46,822 bases of DNA from Thermomucor indicae-seudaticae (GCA_000787465.1 JSYX01000256.1:1-46822); one strand, 5' to 3'; positions 1-11,762 are shown, counted from the first letter of the stretch. A program made the numbers and translations. The notes: generated by a model not told the origin, from the letters alone.

Positions 1-85
1 GTTAAAGCATGGCGCAAATTCCACTTGAAGTTGACGCAAAAACTACCAACAGAGGACGCAAAAAGTTATTCAAAAACCAGTATCT
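1..85 (+). repeat. Left copy of a dispersed inverted repeat at the window edge
   Basis: The first 85 bases match, with a few gaps and substitutions, the reverse complement of 46702-46786. Both begin with the same 20 bases (starting GTTAAAGCATGG) and share a GACGCAAA block and a final block ending TTATTCAAAAACCA. The copies point inward from both ends. No complete partner end was found nearby, so this is probably one edge of a transposon copy at which the assembly stops. The motif GACGCAAA occurs twice in this copy. Element class is unknown. Confidence 0.75.
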
Positions 86-598
86 ACGTTGACTTTACGG
101 TCTCAGTAATTTGTACTCGCAAATTGGCTGTCTCAACTTTCCAGATAGACCATGGATTATGCGCAAGCATTAAAATATGCCAAATACGGCAAGTTTACCC
201 ATATCAGGATCGGAAAGCGAGTTTTTTGGTGATCATCCTGTTTGTCAAAAAAAAAAACTATATATAAATAGTCATTCCTTTTATTATAGAAGAGTAGTTT
301 GAGCCATCGGGTTATATGATATGCCGTTGGACTTCGTCATGACTCTAAATTTAATAGCCGTAACTGTTCTCGACTCTGCCGTTTGGTGCACACACCTTTG
401 AGGAGCACTCATTGTCATATGTACGAGTCCAGGTTCCTTTAGCTAAAACACAATACAATAACCTTCCTCTTGATATTCGGAATGCAGCTGATTAAAGCGA
501 TGGATCAAAAGCTACACGTATTGGGATCAGTTGAGAAATATTTTCGTACTGCCTGATCGGGGGGATCAATCAAATTTTACTGTATACTCACCTACTGC

Positions 599-2050
599 CC
601 CAGAGAATTTTTACACTCGAATTTGATCGAAATAAATAACATCAAGACAATTGACGATAATACAACAACGCTTTCGACGCGTATCATCTGTCCTTCCCCA
701 TCCAGAATGAGTTTCGTAAGGGAAACAACATTATCCCCCGGTTTTACACGTTCTGCATAATGTTTCATGCGATCGGTCTGTTTCACGTGATATTCACTAA
801 AAGTTGATCCCCACTTGTTATCGAATACCTTTAGGTTTTGTTGGCTATAGTGCATCCCGTTTGATATTCGATTTGGATAATGTATAAGGGAAGTCGAACA
901 GGAAAATCAGGTCGGAATAATACCATTAACGTCGACCCAGGGCACCCGATTTCTGCTTCATTCAAGGGAATAGGATGTTGCAGGTTCAGATTCTCAGAGA
1001 AGATGGTCATTGACGAGATAGTATGCTGATATAGTCCAGGGTGAAGGCGAACACTACAGTTTACAAGCTGTGAGCAGAAAATATATGACATCCTGTGCTG
1101 GAAATTTTACTGCTCGCTGTGGCTCACAGGGATCTCTCTTTTTCAGGCTTGATATATCACTCGTTTCTTTCTTGGAGTACATACAACGTTGGGGTAGCTC
1201 ATTTGGCTGACTGCGGACGTGGTAAATGCTGATTCGCTCGAAATATACACAAGAAATGATGATTAAAGAGAGCGAAAACTCACCAAACTTCTTCGAATTT
1301 AGGACATAGGACCCGTAAGGGCATCCTGATGATATTTAGTAAAAGATGAAGTTTTTTGGAAGATGACGTTTCATACCAAATCTGTCAATGAACGACAACA
1401 TTCCATGTCTTCTTTACGCGTGTCAACCATGGTTGCCGAAACCTTGTGCATCAATGGGTTACATGTCACCAGACGCGCCTCTGGTGGCAAATTTACGGCG
1501 AGCTGGCAGGATTCGTTGGCTGCTTTCTCTGTAATAACCATCCGGAAATTCGGAAGCGCTACGAACCAAGTCCCCATAACAGTGGTAATCCTTCTTCCTT
1601 GGGTCCACTATAGATAATTTCTTCATGAGCCATCGGGGCTTCCCCCCTGGACTGTCTATCTATCTTCTTACACTGAACGTATATCGCGCTTGCATTCACG
1701 TCTCCGATACGGAACATCCAATTATGACCGGGACTTGGCGTAACTGAACAATCCCTGCATTGCAGAGTGACATGATATTCAACAATATTGCCGCTGACAA
1801 GAAAAAGATATTAACAAAACGAGTATATTTTACCAAGCTTATCGGGGTTTACGTACCAAGTCAAACACGCTGTTTCTCTGACGCGACAAGCGCACGACGT
1901 AGCACAGTAATCCCTTGGACATGACCGAGATTAATACATACGTATGTATTTGACAACGAGAATTTTCTGACACGGCACGCTGGTCCCCGCATACATGTCT
2001 AGTAACAAGCATTCGAATGATTTGGTCAGCCAAGCAGACAAACTGTTGCA
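599..2050 (-). CDS. Possible multi-exon gene for a membrane protein (unidentified, exon model incomplete)
   Basis: I do not recognise this gene. Coding-like stretches in mutually compatible phases lie on the minus strand. About 1793-1672 reads through ...LQCRDCSVTPSPGHNW..., then a GTAAGA...CTATAG intron (1608-1671, 64 bp) leads to 1607-1470 (DPRKKDYHCYGDLVRSA...), then a 58-bp intron (1412-1469) leads to 1411-1377 (EDMECCRSLTDL). Further coding-like blocks are near 1290-1150, 1090-845 and 798-599. The last ends with a hydrophobic stretch (VVVLSSIVLMLFISI) and a short tail before the stop, suggesting one C-terminal membrane helix. The Cys-rich part would be extracytosolic. The N terminus was not located, and joining the last two blocks needs an unresolved splice or a one-base frameshift, so a damaged gene is possible. 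Confidence 0.35.
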
Positions 2051-2051
2051 A

Positions 2052-2489
2052 GATAATGAAATGTCTTTATGAACTTTCTTTTGCACGTGCTATATCACCC
2101 GCATATTCACATACACACATTGCTCGATTTGCGAGTTTGGCGTCGCAATAACGACGATGGATTTGAAACGCTTGTCTCTTGTTGTATGAATTATTTGTAC
2201 GCATTAGGGCGTAAAATCAGTCAAGGGCTGGCGGATCCAAGGGATTCCTTGACTCACTTCTTTAAAGCTACGCGCGGTTGAAGACTGTGAAAAGAAAAAA
2301 ATAAAAGAAAAGAGAAGGGACGTATATAAAATTTTGGCGCGCCTATCGTGGCTTTATTATGTTGTACTTGAATGTGTCCGCGGTGAAAGATTCTTGCTCG
2401 CTTGTTGTTGTCATTGTTCGTTAATACGTGTCAACATTGTCCATGGTGAGCTTCGTCCGCGGCAGATATCTCTGGCAACACTCGGGGAA
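2052..2489. other. No gene seen
   Basis: This stretch separates the possible gene at 0.6-2.05 kb from the short element at 2490. Short open frames are present but none has a recognisable protein, splice pattern or codon bias. An AT-rich TATATAAAA run lies near 2323, with no gene behind it. Confidence 0.5.
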
Positions 2490-2846
2490 CACTGTGGGAA
2501 AGAATTGGGTGAAGTTCGGGTGAAAAACGGTTCGGGGTAAAAACTGGGTGAAAGAGCTTAATGAGAACCGGTTTTCACCCGAAAGTCGTTCGATCCTTTT
2601 CCACAGTGGACAATGTTAATTTTGGGCGAAAACCTGTCAAAAATTGGTGAAAATCGAGTGAAAATCTCTCGGGTGGAGTCCATATAACAGAGAATAATAC
2701 AAGTGTAAGTGAAATATGCTTGCTTCTGTTGTGAGGTGAAAATCGGGTGGAATCCGGTTGAATTCAGGGTGAAAGTGAAAATCGGGCGAAAGAGCTTAAT
2801 AAGGACCGGTTCTCATCCGAAATTCACCCAATTCTTTCCCACAGTG
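2490..2846. mobile_element. Short non-autonomous DNA element with CACTG ends and GAA target duplication (CACTA/EnSpm-like)
   Basis: The element starts CACTGTGGGAAAG and ends with the inverted copy CTTTCCCACAGTG. About 24 bases at each end match as an inverted repeat. Both sides carry the trinucleotide GAA (2487-2489 and 2847-2849), a 3-bp duplication as made by CACTA/EnSpm transposases. Inside are many short copies of GGGTGAAA and its complement, like the subterminal repeats of that superfamily. There is no open frame for a transposase, so it would need one supplied elsewhere. The right end is present twice (see the internal copy ending at 2608). Confidence 0.75.
2550..2608. repeat. Internal second copy of the element's right end
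   Basis: This 59-base segment (GAAAGAGCTTAATGAG... to TTTTCCACAGTG) repeats, with changes, the terminal segment ending at 2846 (GAAAGAGCTTAATAAGG... to TTTCCCACAGTG). The element therefore has one left end and two right ends, as if nested or partially duplicated. Confidence 0.65.
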
Positions 2847-5000
2847 GAATGAACGCCGACGTCTATAGTTTTTACCATCTCCCCGAGTTCGGGTCACACT
2901 GACGTTACTGCAGTTTGGCACGTGGTTGTGTTGCGCTCTGGACTGATCCCCGACATCCGGTACGGATGATCGTCTTTTAAAGGATGGAAGGGAAATCTGT
3001 CTATGTACACAGACTCCACAAGTACGTAAACTATTTACAAACATACCTATGGAAATTAGATTGTCCCGAGTTGTAGGCAAACCACACGTCATGCTGCCAT
3101 TGGTAGTGGTAAAAATGACAAGTCTAACTGAAGTTCTGATGCTGCAGCATATACAGCAGAAATCGTGCCTTTATTTGTTTCGGACGGACATCCTATGGCT
3201 TTCTCCATTGCACGATCTAAGACATACATTCAAACCCAAGAGATCATAACACGGCAGACCTTGACATAAGCGTTGGATTAATTTTCTTAGCAGCAAAAGA
3301 AAACAAAAATCACAGTCCTCCGACGTCCTTTCAGGCTATTGCCCTTTACGAAGGAAACAGTGAATATTAAACCATCCAAGACCACTGTCAAGCCTGGATA
3401 AAAAAAAATAGTTTAATCATGTTTCTTTGCAGAGTAAGCACCGGCGCTTTAGTGTGTTTCTTTCTTCGTTTACAAAGGTCTCGAAGGGTATTAATTGCAT
3501 ACCAAATTGTATGACATGCGATAGATAATTGCAGACACTTTATTTTGAAGAAGCCAGTTCCGCTGTACTCGTGGTACACAGTGACCAATATTGGCTCCTA
3601 CAGATTGTAAATCAAAACACGTGCATTGTTTTCTTCGCCTCCATTGCATCACAACCGATCCATTACAAATTCGGTTTTTCAGTTACAGTTCTTCATAGTG
3701 GCGCGCTGTTGATAATCTTTCTTATTTTGATCTTCATTCGATATAAGATATAGCAGCATAAATAAGGCTTTTGCGCAAAGACACGGTAAAATGGCGGAAA
3801 CTGGACATACGTACGTAGGATGAGATCCTCACGCGCGTCATGCTTGGAGAGCTCTGCGCTACCTGGAGTCGTCTGATGATTTAGCATACAGGATATGGAC
3901 AGCAAAGAGTTTGTAACCGGAGTACTTCGAGACTTTTCGACTTATCCGAAACTTTTCACTTACGAGACTCCAACCTTGCTCGCTCATCATGCACGCTCCC
4001 ACCAATTTTAGTAGGCTTCATGAGAAATTTCACACTGATTGTATGTCGTTTTAGCGTCGTCTAGTCATTCATTGCGCCTCACGCAGTTTCTAATAGCCTG
4101 CCATTCATTGACTGTTGTATCCTTTCAATGGATTATGAGCTATCGAACCTCGCTAGTCCCATTTCAGAACGCCCCGCATGCTGTACGCTTTCCTTTTGAC
4201 GTTCTCTTAGAGTTGAGATTTGATTTTATCATTGCTGCGCAACTGATATTCAGAGTATTTATGGCCAAGCTTTCTATTTCTGACCATGACTGCCGCGCCT
4301 CTTTTTGCCTTGAATCGATGGACGTACAATATAGTTCATAGGCATCGGTTCTATTAAACTGTAATTACCTATACAACGGATTAATGTCTATCTCAGTTGC
4401 CAACGATCAGTATACTAAAGAAATTACATTGTCGGTAGTAGCTCTTGCCACTGTCCCCAGGATCCGGCAAAAAAACACGAGGATTTTGATTGCCCCTTTT
4501 CTGTGCGAAACTTTGCTCGTCGTATGCATTTCCTATTGGTTCGATCAAACGCAAGGTATTTGAAAAAGGTTGAACTTTATGCACTAAGTTCATTATACCT
4601 TCAAGTGAGCACATGCTGCTTTTAATTTGTACAAAACGGGATAGTCTGCGTTCAGAGCCGGGACCGAGAAATGGGGAAGGCGTCCGCGGCGACTATTCCC
4701 GATCCGGACAGTAATCAAAATTTTCTATAAAGAAGCGCCTTTTTGACGAGACCCTTTTCTTTTGTTCTTCTTTCACTTCCTCTTCATTTCAACAATCAAT
4801 AAGCAACTCTATACGCTATTCCCGTATATCCCACACGATGTTTGCATTTCATACCTCGGCATCAACATCGCCAAAGGATTCCATCACCAGATCCTTTGTA
4901 TATACCCTTTGCGGCTTGTCGGCACTATATCCCTTGCGGCTGGTCCGCTTCATTCCCTGTTAGAAAAACGACTGTATATATCATGCTTTCACCATTGTAC
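2847..5000. other. Gene-poor stretch, nothing supportable
   Basis: About 2.2 kb between the CACTG element and the minisatellite. Open frames here are at most about 100 codons, lack recognisable motifs and do not join through plausible introns. I see no RNA gene. Confidence 0.5.
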
Positions 5001-5061
5001 ATGCTTGCATTACCGATACCCCGTCATTGTATATATCTTAATTCCCACTTGCATGCCACTC

Positions 5062-5395
5062 ACATTTGTACATAACATCATCATCTGCATCTCATCATGG
5101 CATTGTACATATTTTCATTCACTCGCATACCCATTACATTTGCACATATCTTCATCCTCTGTATCCCGCCATGGCACTGTACATACTTTCATTCATTTGC
5201 ATACCTCTCGTATTTGTACATATCCTCATCATCTGCATTACATCATGGCATTGTATATAGTCTCATTCACTTGCATTCCCATCACACTTGTACATATATC
5301 CATCATCTCCATCTCATCATCACATTGTATATAACTTCAATCACTTGCATACCCATCACATTTGTACATAACTTCATCTATTGCATCCTTCATGT
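5062..5395. repeat. Minisatellite, 74-bp period, about 4.5 copies
   Basis: A pyrimidine-rich unit beginning ACATTTGTACATA and containing CATCATGGCATTGTA recurs at exact 74-base spacing: equivalent positions are near 5064, 5138, 5212, 5286 and 5360. Copies diverge by scattered substitutions, and a weaker copy may precede at about 4988. Because 74 is not a multiple of three, the long open frames through it shift frame each unit. I read them as a by-product of the repeat rather than a protein. Confidence 0.85.
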
Positions 5396-5482
5396 CTAAT
5401 AATTTATTATCTTAATCAAAGCTTGGCCGTCGAAACACTTTTAGCATGTTTGTAAAAATATCTAATATAACCGATTTATTTG

Positions 5483-5905
5483 CACTACGGGAAAACTTGA
5501 TTCTATTTTTCCCTAAATTTCACTGGTTTTCCCTAAAATTCATGTTTTCGGGGAAAAGTAGTGTATAGTGTTGCCTTCAGTGCAAGTCGTCTCTACCTCT
5601 CCTGGAAATTCCCTATTTCCACTGACGGCTGGCTTTCTTGCCGTTAACATACACAGAAGACACTTTTGCAACGTTTGCGCGTCATATATTACGCTCAAAA
5701 GTTCTACATAGGCTGTGAGAGCAAAATTTGTCGTGATAAAAGAGCCAATCCTATTTCAGTGAAAAGTAGGGATTCGTCCCTACTCCGGAAATGAGTGAAA
5801 AGTAGGGCAGAAAGCAGAAGTTTACCCTACTTTCCCCTGAAAACATGAATTTTAGGGAAAACCAGTGAAATTTAGGGAAAAATAGAACCAGCGTTTCCCG
5901 TAGTG
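5483..5905. mobile_element. Short non-autonomous DNA element with CACTACGGGAAA ends (CACTA/EnSpm-like MITE)
   Basis: The left end CACTACGGGAAA is repeated inverted as TTTCCCGTAGTG at the right end. The inverted repeat extends about 80 bases on each side with few mismatches, including a shared CCCTAAATTTCACTGG block. Flanking triplets are TTG and TCG, so the expected 3-bp target duplication is imperfect. The 423-base element encodes no transposase. It shares only the CACT(G/A)..GGGAAA tip with the element at 2490 and is a different family. Confidence 0.75.
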
Positions 5906-8900
5906 TCGCCGAGTTTGCACAATTTCCGTACATTACTAATGAGACTGTGTTGGAGATGGGGCGATTTTTCAAGGAATTAAAGTCGATTTGTGCCACCTGA
6001 AGGGGCTGTCGTACAAACTGGGTCACGATGCAGACTGACGGTCTAGATTCTCTGGTATTCAAATAAGGCTTAGAACATGTGTCGTTGTACCTTTGATCGA
6101 CCGATCCATTGACATAGCCAAACCTACGTGTGTATACGATGGTTTTTATAGACCACGCTGTGATCACCAGAATGAATGACTTTTGAGAACCAAGGAAAAA
6201 CGATATCCTGTAAAAAGTATGGAAACATCACCGGTCTGTGAAGAGTTCACTTTGTGCTGAAGAATAGCCGCTGGTGTCATACTTTACACAGTGCATGATG
6301 CTGGGGTCTAGAACATTTTTAAGAAGGTTACAATCTATCCTGATATGGAATTACGTATGACCACGCCACAAAGCTAAAGTTACATACAATGACGTGCCAG
6401 CGATTGACGCACCGCAAGCAAATTTGGAAGAAAATTTTGCTGGCAACACGAGCTAGTAAAACATTATGCATCGTCTGCTGTATCTGCTTTGATCGCATCT
6501 GAATACTGTGCTATGCAATTTACGTGCCTGCGATGAGCGCATACGGTGTACAGATAATGAATTATATCAACAAATGGAAATGAGCTATGATACACACGAA
6601 AAAATCATGAGGACAAACTGCTTCTATGGTTACTTCCATATTCAGGTCTTGCAGCCTTGGTGCACTCACCGACTCGTGTCTTTCCATATTGACGTCAAGA
6701 ATAACCGAAAAAACCATTTAAAATGAGCTTCTCGCCTTCTACGCGATGGGAGTTCAGCTTATCTATTTGACGATAACGTCTCAATTTTCAGAATTAGCAA
6801 GAAAAAAGTTATTGCATCAGTATTTTTAATGACCATTCCGATCCAGAGCCAAGGATAGCGTTTTGGATTGTTCGAAAGAGGCTGTACAGTAAAGCCACAC
6901 TGTCCTCCTTATCCTTCTCTAACTAAAGCAGCAGTTTCAACGTCCAGCTATGCAAAAGGATATTCGCTTTGACAAGTTCTCTTTACAGTTTACAACTAAA
7001 ACGGTTGTCTGTTTCTGATGGCCTTGATAGCGGTCATAGCAACGTGCTCAGGCCGAAACCGGCCACTGGCGTCATCATGGAACGCTCTCCAACATAGAGG
7101 TTGTCTACATAGAAGACGTTTTAACGTCGAGTGTAATTCTACAGCAGTGAGGAGCAACACCGATATCGCATCACGTTGGGCACGACACTGTAAATTTCGT
7201 ATGATGGACTTGACACTTTATGGCGTATATCACTCGCGTCTTCTCATGATGCTACGTTCCTTCTGAAGGCGCAGTCTTTATCGCCATTGAACGGTGCAAA
7301 GAAAGACAGGGCTTTAATTATTTAATGATCCAGCGTTTTTGTTTTCGGTCTCCTTGCCAACCGTCAAACCAAGAGGCCATATTACTTGTCATCTGTCTGC
7401 ATCACACTGCTTTCCCTGTTTACCCGTGTTCCTGACCACAGACCTTGCAGGAAACGTCAAGAATTGGTTTGCATGCTGTTCCGATCCAAAATAGAGCTCT
7501 CCCGTTTCTTTTGGGACATATCCAAAGACAAATATCCAAACAACTTGTGAAAACTGTGAACAGGACAGCCTCTAGGATGCCCGTCCGGAAACTAGAGGCC
7601 TGCAGTAGATGGCCGTCTGCGTCAACATCGCCAGACCGTAACGCGTCGGAAAGCCATTAATAAACTGTTCAATTATATAGCCTCAGTGATTTCGAATCTC
7701 AAAATAGCACACTGAACTCTAGATGATAACGATCGGCTTAGGAACACATCATGTGGCGGTTGTCAGAACACCTCTCCATTTGCTAGCTGCTAGAATGGTA
7801 TGGATCCAGACAGATCGCCTCGCTGGATCCCTTTTCACGTACCGGTTGATCAACTTGGCCGTATGGATTTGCATGGCTCTAATCGCCTCCAAGTGTGATG
7901 ACCAATCGGTCGATCATCAACTGTAAAAGGCGCAGACAATGCACAATGTATACGATTTTCTCATAGGTCACGTCATCACTGTTGTGTCAAAATCGGTTGA
8001 AGTCCGTCTGTGGCAGACAGACCTACTCAAGATCGGTTTCACAGCCCATCCACACAAAACACACAATAGCGATGATCAACCTCCTGTGCCTGACAACACT
8101 GGGCGGACGCGGACGGCAGGAGAATTGTGCTAAATAAGAGTAGACACGATGGCGACAAAACTCTGATTCGATTTCGGCCGATCGAGCAAGACAGTTAGTC
8201 AGACGTCTAAAGACAAGGCAAACCAGCTCAAGATCTCAGTAGCCCCGGAGCAGTCCTGCAATTTCCACAAAACGACGTTGCATGGCTCCAAAATGCTTTC
8301 TGGTTCATTTCGGAAGCGCAAGGGATTGCTTGCTCGGCGCAACATGCTCAGTTCACGGAGACTCCATACAATTACGCGTCTATATGTCCGAGGACTGGCT
8401 TTTCTCGTGATGTTTCAGAGAAGCTGCACCAGCTTAGCCGAATTCGCCGTCTGCGATAGCGTTCACATACGGTCTGCTTGAACTTGTCCCGTGTGAACTT
8501 CCTCTATCTCCCGGGTCAAAATATTCAAGGGTGGAAGCTTCTGTGTACGAAGAAATTCTAGTGAAAGATCGGGTAATCTTTTTGTTTCAGAAAGGTCGAC
8601 ACTTGGAACGGCCAATCTCGGACGCCAGTGTTAAGAAGCCTTAGCTCTGCAATAGCACCGCTTTTTATCTTTCGTCACCATGTGGCTTGAACCCCATTCT
8701 TTATAGCACTTTGAAATAATCTCACAGTAACACGGTGCTTCGTCTTATGAAGATGTGCACATGGTGGCTGCATTTGAATCAAGTCAACCAATGTACAAGG
8801 CTGCCAGTGATCAACAGCTGAAACGCCGTAAAGCATTGCCCTGTACATTTCTCGACTCAAGGTATGATGAGTGTCTACGGGAATGTGTTGCATTGTGCTC

Positions 8901-9300
8901 TCTCTCTGTGAACACAATGAGTCTGGCGAGGTTTTTTGGCTTGGCACCTAAATTTTCACATGTTCTTTGTCGCTGCAGCGCTTTTCACACGGATTCTGTT
9001 TTCATGCGAACTTATCGAATACAGTGACAGACATACATAACCTTTGCTTTTAGCAATGGTCCGACCTGGCTACCGATTCGCAAGGATATCAAGATATCAA
9101 GCGCGTAGCTTTAACTCAAGGACAAGCAAAAAAGGAAACAGGACCATAAACAATGACGCTTCCAAGCGTGCGTGTGTGTGAAACCAGAAGGTGCGCATTG
9201 GGAGCGCGTCGAACCGGAATGCCACACGTAATACTGGGACGCGATTGTGGAAAGAGAAAAAAACGCGACTGCTTTTTAGGTCCAAGTCACTCGATCGTTT
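5906..9300. other. Long gene-poor stretch, possibly decayed sequence
   Basis: About 3.4 kb without a gene I can support. Short coding-like fragments appear in several frames between about 7.4 and 8.6 kb, all cut by stops, which suggests an old degraded element, but no transposase or reverse transcriptase motif could be identified on either strand. Confidence 0.5.
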
Positions 9301-9303
9301 GCC

Positions 9304-9311
9304 TATAAAAA
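9304..9311 (+). promoter_or_regulatory. Probable TATA box of the NELF-A-like gene
   Basis: TATAAAAA lies 107 bases before the start codon at 9418. It is followed by a long pyrimidine-rich tract (9341-9400), typical of fungal promoters and 5' leaders. Assignment is by position and sequence only. Confidence 0.5.
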
Positions 9312-9417
9312 GGCATCATTTTTCGCATTCCTTTTGACATCCTTTTTTTTTCTTTAACAGATTCTTTTTCCCTCTCTCTTTTCTCTTATCTTCTCTGTGT
9401 AACATAGGAGGCACGTT

Positions 9418-11380
9418 ATGACAGACAAGACGACAGCACGAGGAATCAAAGAGTGGCTGGAAGAAGAGTTCGGTGCTGAAGGTGGATGGCGGTCTTCTCA
9501 AGTTGCACAAGAGTTGTCTGAAGACGTTGTGCGCACGATAAGAAGGGATTTCACAGGCTACGATCGTCAAGCAAAACTTGGAGTGCTCTTTTCGATATTT
9601 CAACTGCGTCGATCAGAGCGACAGTTTATGCAAAAAGACCTGATTGGGGTATGTACTGGCTTTTTTTTGATTTCCGATCCTGGGCGAATGGGTAGAATAT
9701 TCGTTGTTCTGCATCTTGCATTCTTGGGTCGCATGAGGATTTAAAACTCAGTCGTGCACCCAGGGTTCGTTTGCTTTGACGTCTTCCTGTATGACATGTT
9801 TTTCCCCTTCCGTTAAATTGTTTTCCTTTTTCGTATTTCCAGATCACTGAAGCTGCAGTCAATGATCAAGATGAATGGGTTCGTCTTGTCGGCAATGTAA
9901 TGAAATTATATCCTCTAACAGGAACCCTTAATTTGGCGATTGAAGACTGGTCGCCATCTTTTAAGGCATTGTACCATGATTTAGGAAACAAGAGTAAGTG
10001 CCATCTACATAAGAGTAGCCATGTTTGTCATGGGCTAACTGTCAACGTTCAAGTCAGGACGAAAGGGATCAAGTTTCATTCTTTGGAACATGCTATAATG
10101 ACAATCGGGCCTGGAATACAGCCCGACGGTCTTGAGCATTTCCAGACGAATGAAAAGGCAGCTCCACCCTTGTCTGATAATGAGAGGCGAAAACTATTTG
10201 CGATATTAATGCAAAAGGAGAGCAACCGTGATAATATATACGCGGATGCTCTAGTAGTATCGCAGCCTATGAGGCAGAGCATTAGCTCAGCCATGCTCGC
10301 GTCCTCGTCATCAAAAGAAGGACCTGTGAGTCCAACTTCGTTACAGCCCCCCAAACCCTTCCCTTCACAGCAACCAACCCGCAGTACTACAATGCCGTTA
10401 CACCCTGCACCTGGAGCTTCCAATTTGTTCATTCCTCAGCATGCTCGTAAAGAGTCTTTGGCTGGTAATAAACCCAGTTCTCTGCGGACACCAGCTAGGC
10501 CTGTAGGAGGTAATAATATATCCATTTGGTAGAAGCCTCCTTGCTTATGTAGTTTTCTGTATATTAGCGACGCGTCCTGCAGGAGCTTTACCGGCAGGGC
10601 TTGTCAGGCAATCTCGGGTTCAAATGATTGGCTTCGAAGAATCCAGTAACTTTCAACGAGACATTAACAGGAATATCGAAGAGAGTCGGCAGAGTAAGTC
10701 CCTTGCTTGAACGATACAAGGGAAAATCCCCTTTGCTCATTTGTACCTCAGGACTTCAGGAACAACGTGAACAAGCAGCAGAGAAGCGGCGTCAAGAGCA
10801 AGCGGAGAGGAAGCGCCAGGAACTGGAAGAGAAACGTCAAGAACAAGAACGACGGCGTCAGGAAAATCGTGACGAGCTCCTTCGACGTCGGCACAAGCTG
10901 GGAGAAAAACGTCGCCAGCAAAGGGAATTGTTAGAGGAGCAAAGACGGGCAAAACGGGAAGAGGAGGAGAAACGACGCCGGGAAAAGAAACTAGAAGACC
11001 AAAGACGAGCATTGGAAGAAAAGAGACTAGAGGAGGAAAGACAAGCGCAGGAAGAAAAGAGACTAGAGGAGCAAAGACGAGCGCAGGAAGAAAAGGAAAT
11101 GGAAGAAAAAAGACAAGCAGAAGAGGAAGAAGAGCAGAGTACCATGGACGTCGACGATGAGGAAGAAATAGATGAGCTGGAGAGTAGTAATGATGATGAT
11201 GATGACGACGACGATGATATTCCTCTGAGATATCGTCGGGCAAAGCAACTGACATCAAATGAGTCAGATAAAAAGACATCAACCGAATCAGAACAAAAGC
11301 CAAAATCGAAGCGTAAGCCAACTGTGTTGAGGAAGGGTATTCGTGTACCTGTATCATCTACACGAAAACGAGCTCGTTAA
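9418..11380 (+). CDS. NELFA: NELF-A-like transcription elongation factor (5 exons, 525 aa)
   Basis: Exons are 9418-9648, 9843-9993, 10054-10509, 10583-10693 and 10752-11380, giving 526 whole codons. The first ~150 residues follow the HDAg-like N-terminal domain of NELF-A: IKEWLEEEFG, the SQVAQELSEDVVRTIRRDF helix, then KLGVLFSIFQLRRSERQ, EWVRLVGNVMKLYP and TGTLNLAIEDWSP. In animals NELF-A belongs to the four-subunit complex that pauses RNA polymerase II near promoters. The middle is Ser/Pro-rich. The C-terminal third differs from the animal protein: a long Glu/Arg/Gln-rich helix (about residues 320-440), an acidic run with nine Asp, and a basic tail ending STRKRAR that could be a nuclear signal. 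Intron 2 (60 bp) has no stop and keeps frame if retained. No other NELF subunit is in the window. Confidence 0.82.
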
Positions 11381-11762
11381 GTACACTGATATGCCACAAA
11401 AATACCATCACACTATGATATGTAATGCATGTTACCCCTCAACCAAAGCCAGTCTATCACCCTGCCCCTTCCCTCTTACCTTCACTGCGAGCATTCCTAA
11501 GCCCTTTTGCACACTCTGACGACCTACCATTACGCTTGGAACTGGTTTCTGAGCTTGCAATAAAACAATGCTTCTGCGCTATGGATATAAGAAATATAGT
11601 GGTTCTCATACTGGAGAGTTCTTCTGGGGAAGTACCTGAGCATCAAAGTATGCTCCTTTTTGCGCCGTAGAGGTATGAAAGTGCTTAGATAAATGATTCC
11701 GTGTCATCCGTTGGATTTGACTCTGCAAGATCGCTTCTTATCTTTTAGTTTTCCGTTCTCTC
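11381..11762. other. Intergenic, no gene seen
   Basis: Space between the NELF-A-like and PfkB genes, both on the plus strand. It must hold the 3' end of one and the promoter of the other. I see no conserved open frame. Confidence 0.6.

Noticed and set aside
4520..4560. tRNA-like B-box sequence (GGTTCGATC)
   Set aside because: It lacks the consensus ending and no cloverleaf can be drawn around it.
4762..5334. 190-codon open frame on the plus strand
   Set aside because: It runs through the 74-bp minisatellite; the repeated His/Ile/Tyr pattern changes frame each unit and matches no protein.
5751..6167. 138-codon minus-strand frame
   Set aside because: Half of it lies in the right arm of the CACTA-tipped element; no protein similarity is apparent.
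6900..8600. Possible reverse transcriptase or transposase relic
   Set aside because: Coding-like fragments occur in all frames but I could not find any catalytic motif on either strand.
10737..11357. 206-codon open frame on the minus strand inside the NELF-A-like gene
   Set aside because: It is the complement of the Glu/Arg-rich and Asp-rich codons of the plus-strand exon, which explains its openness.
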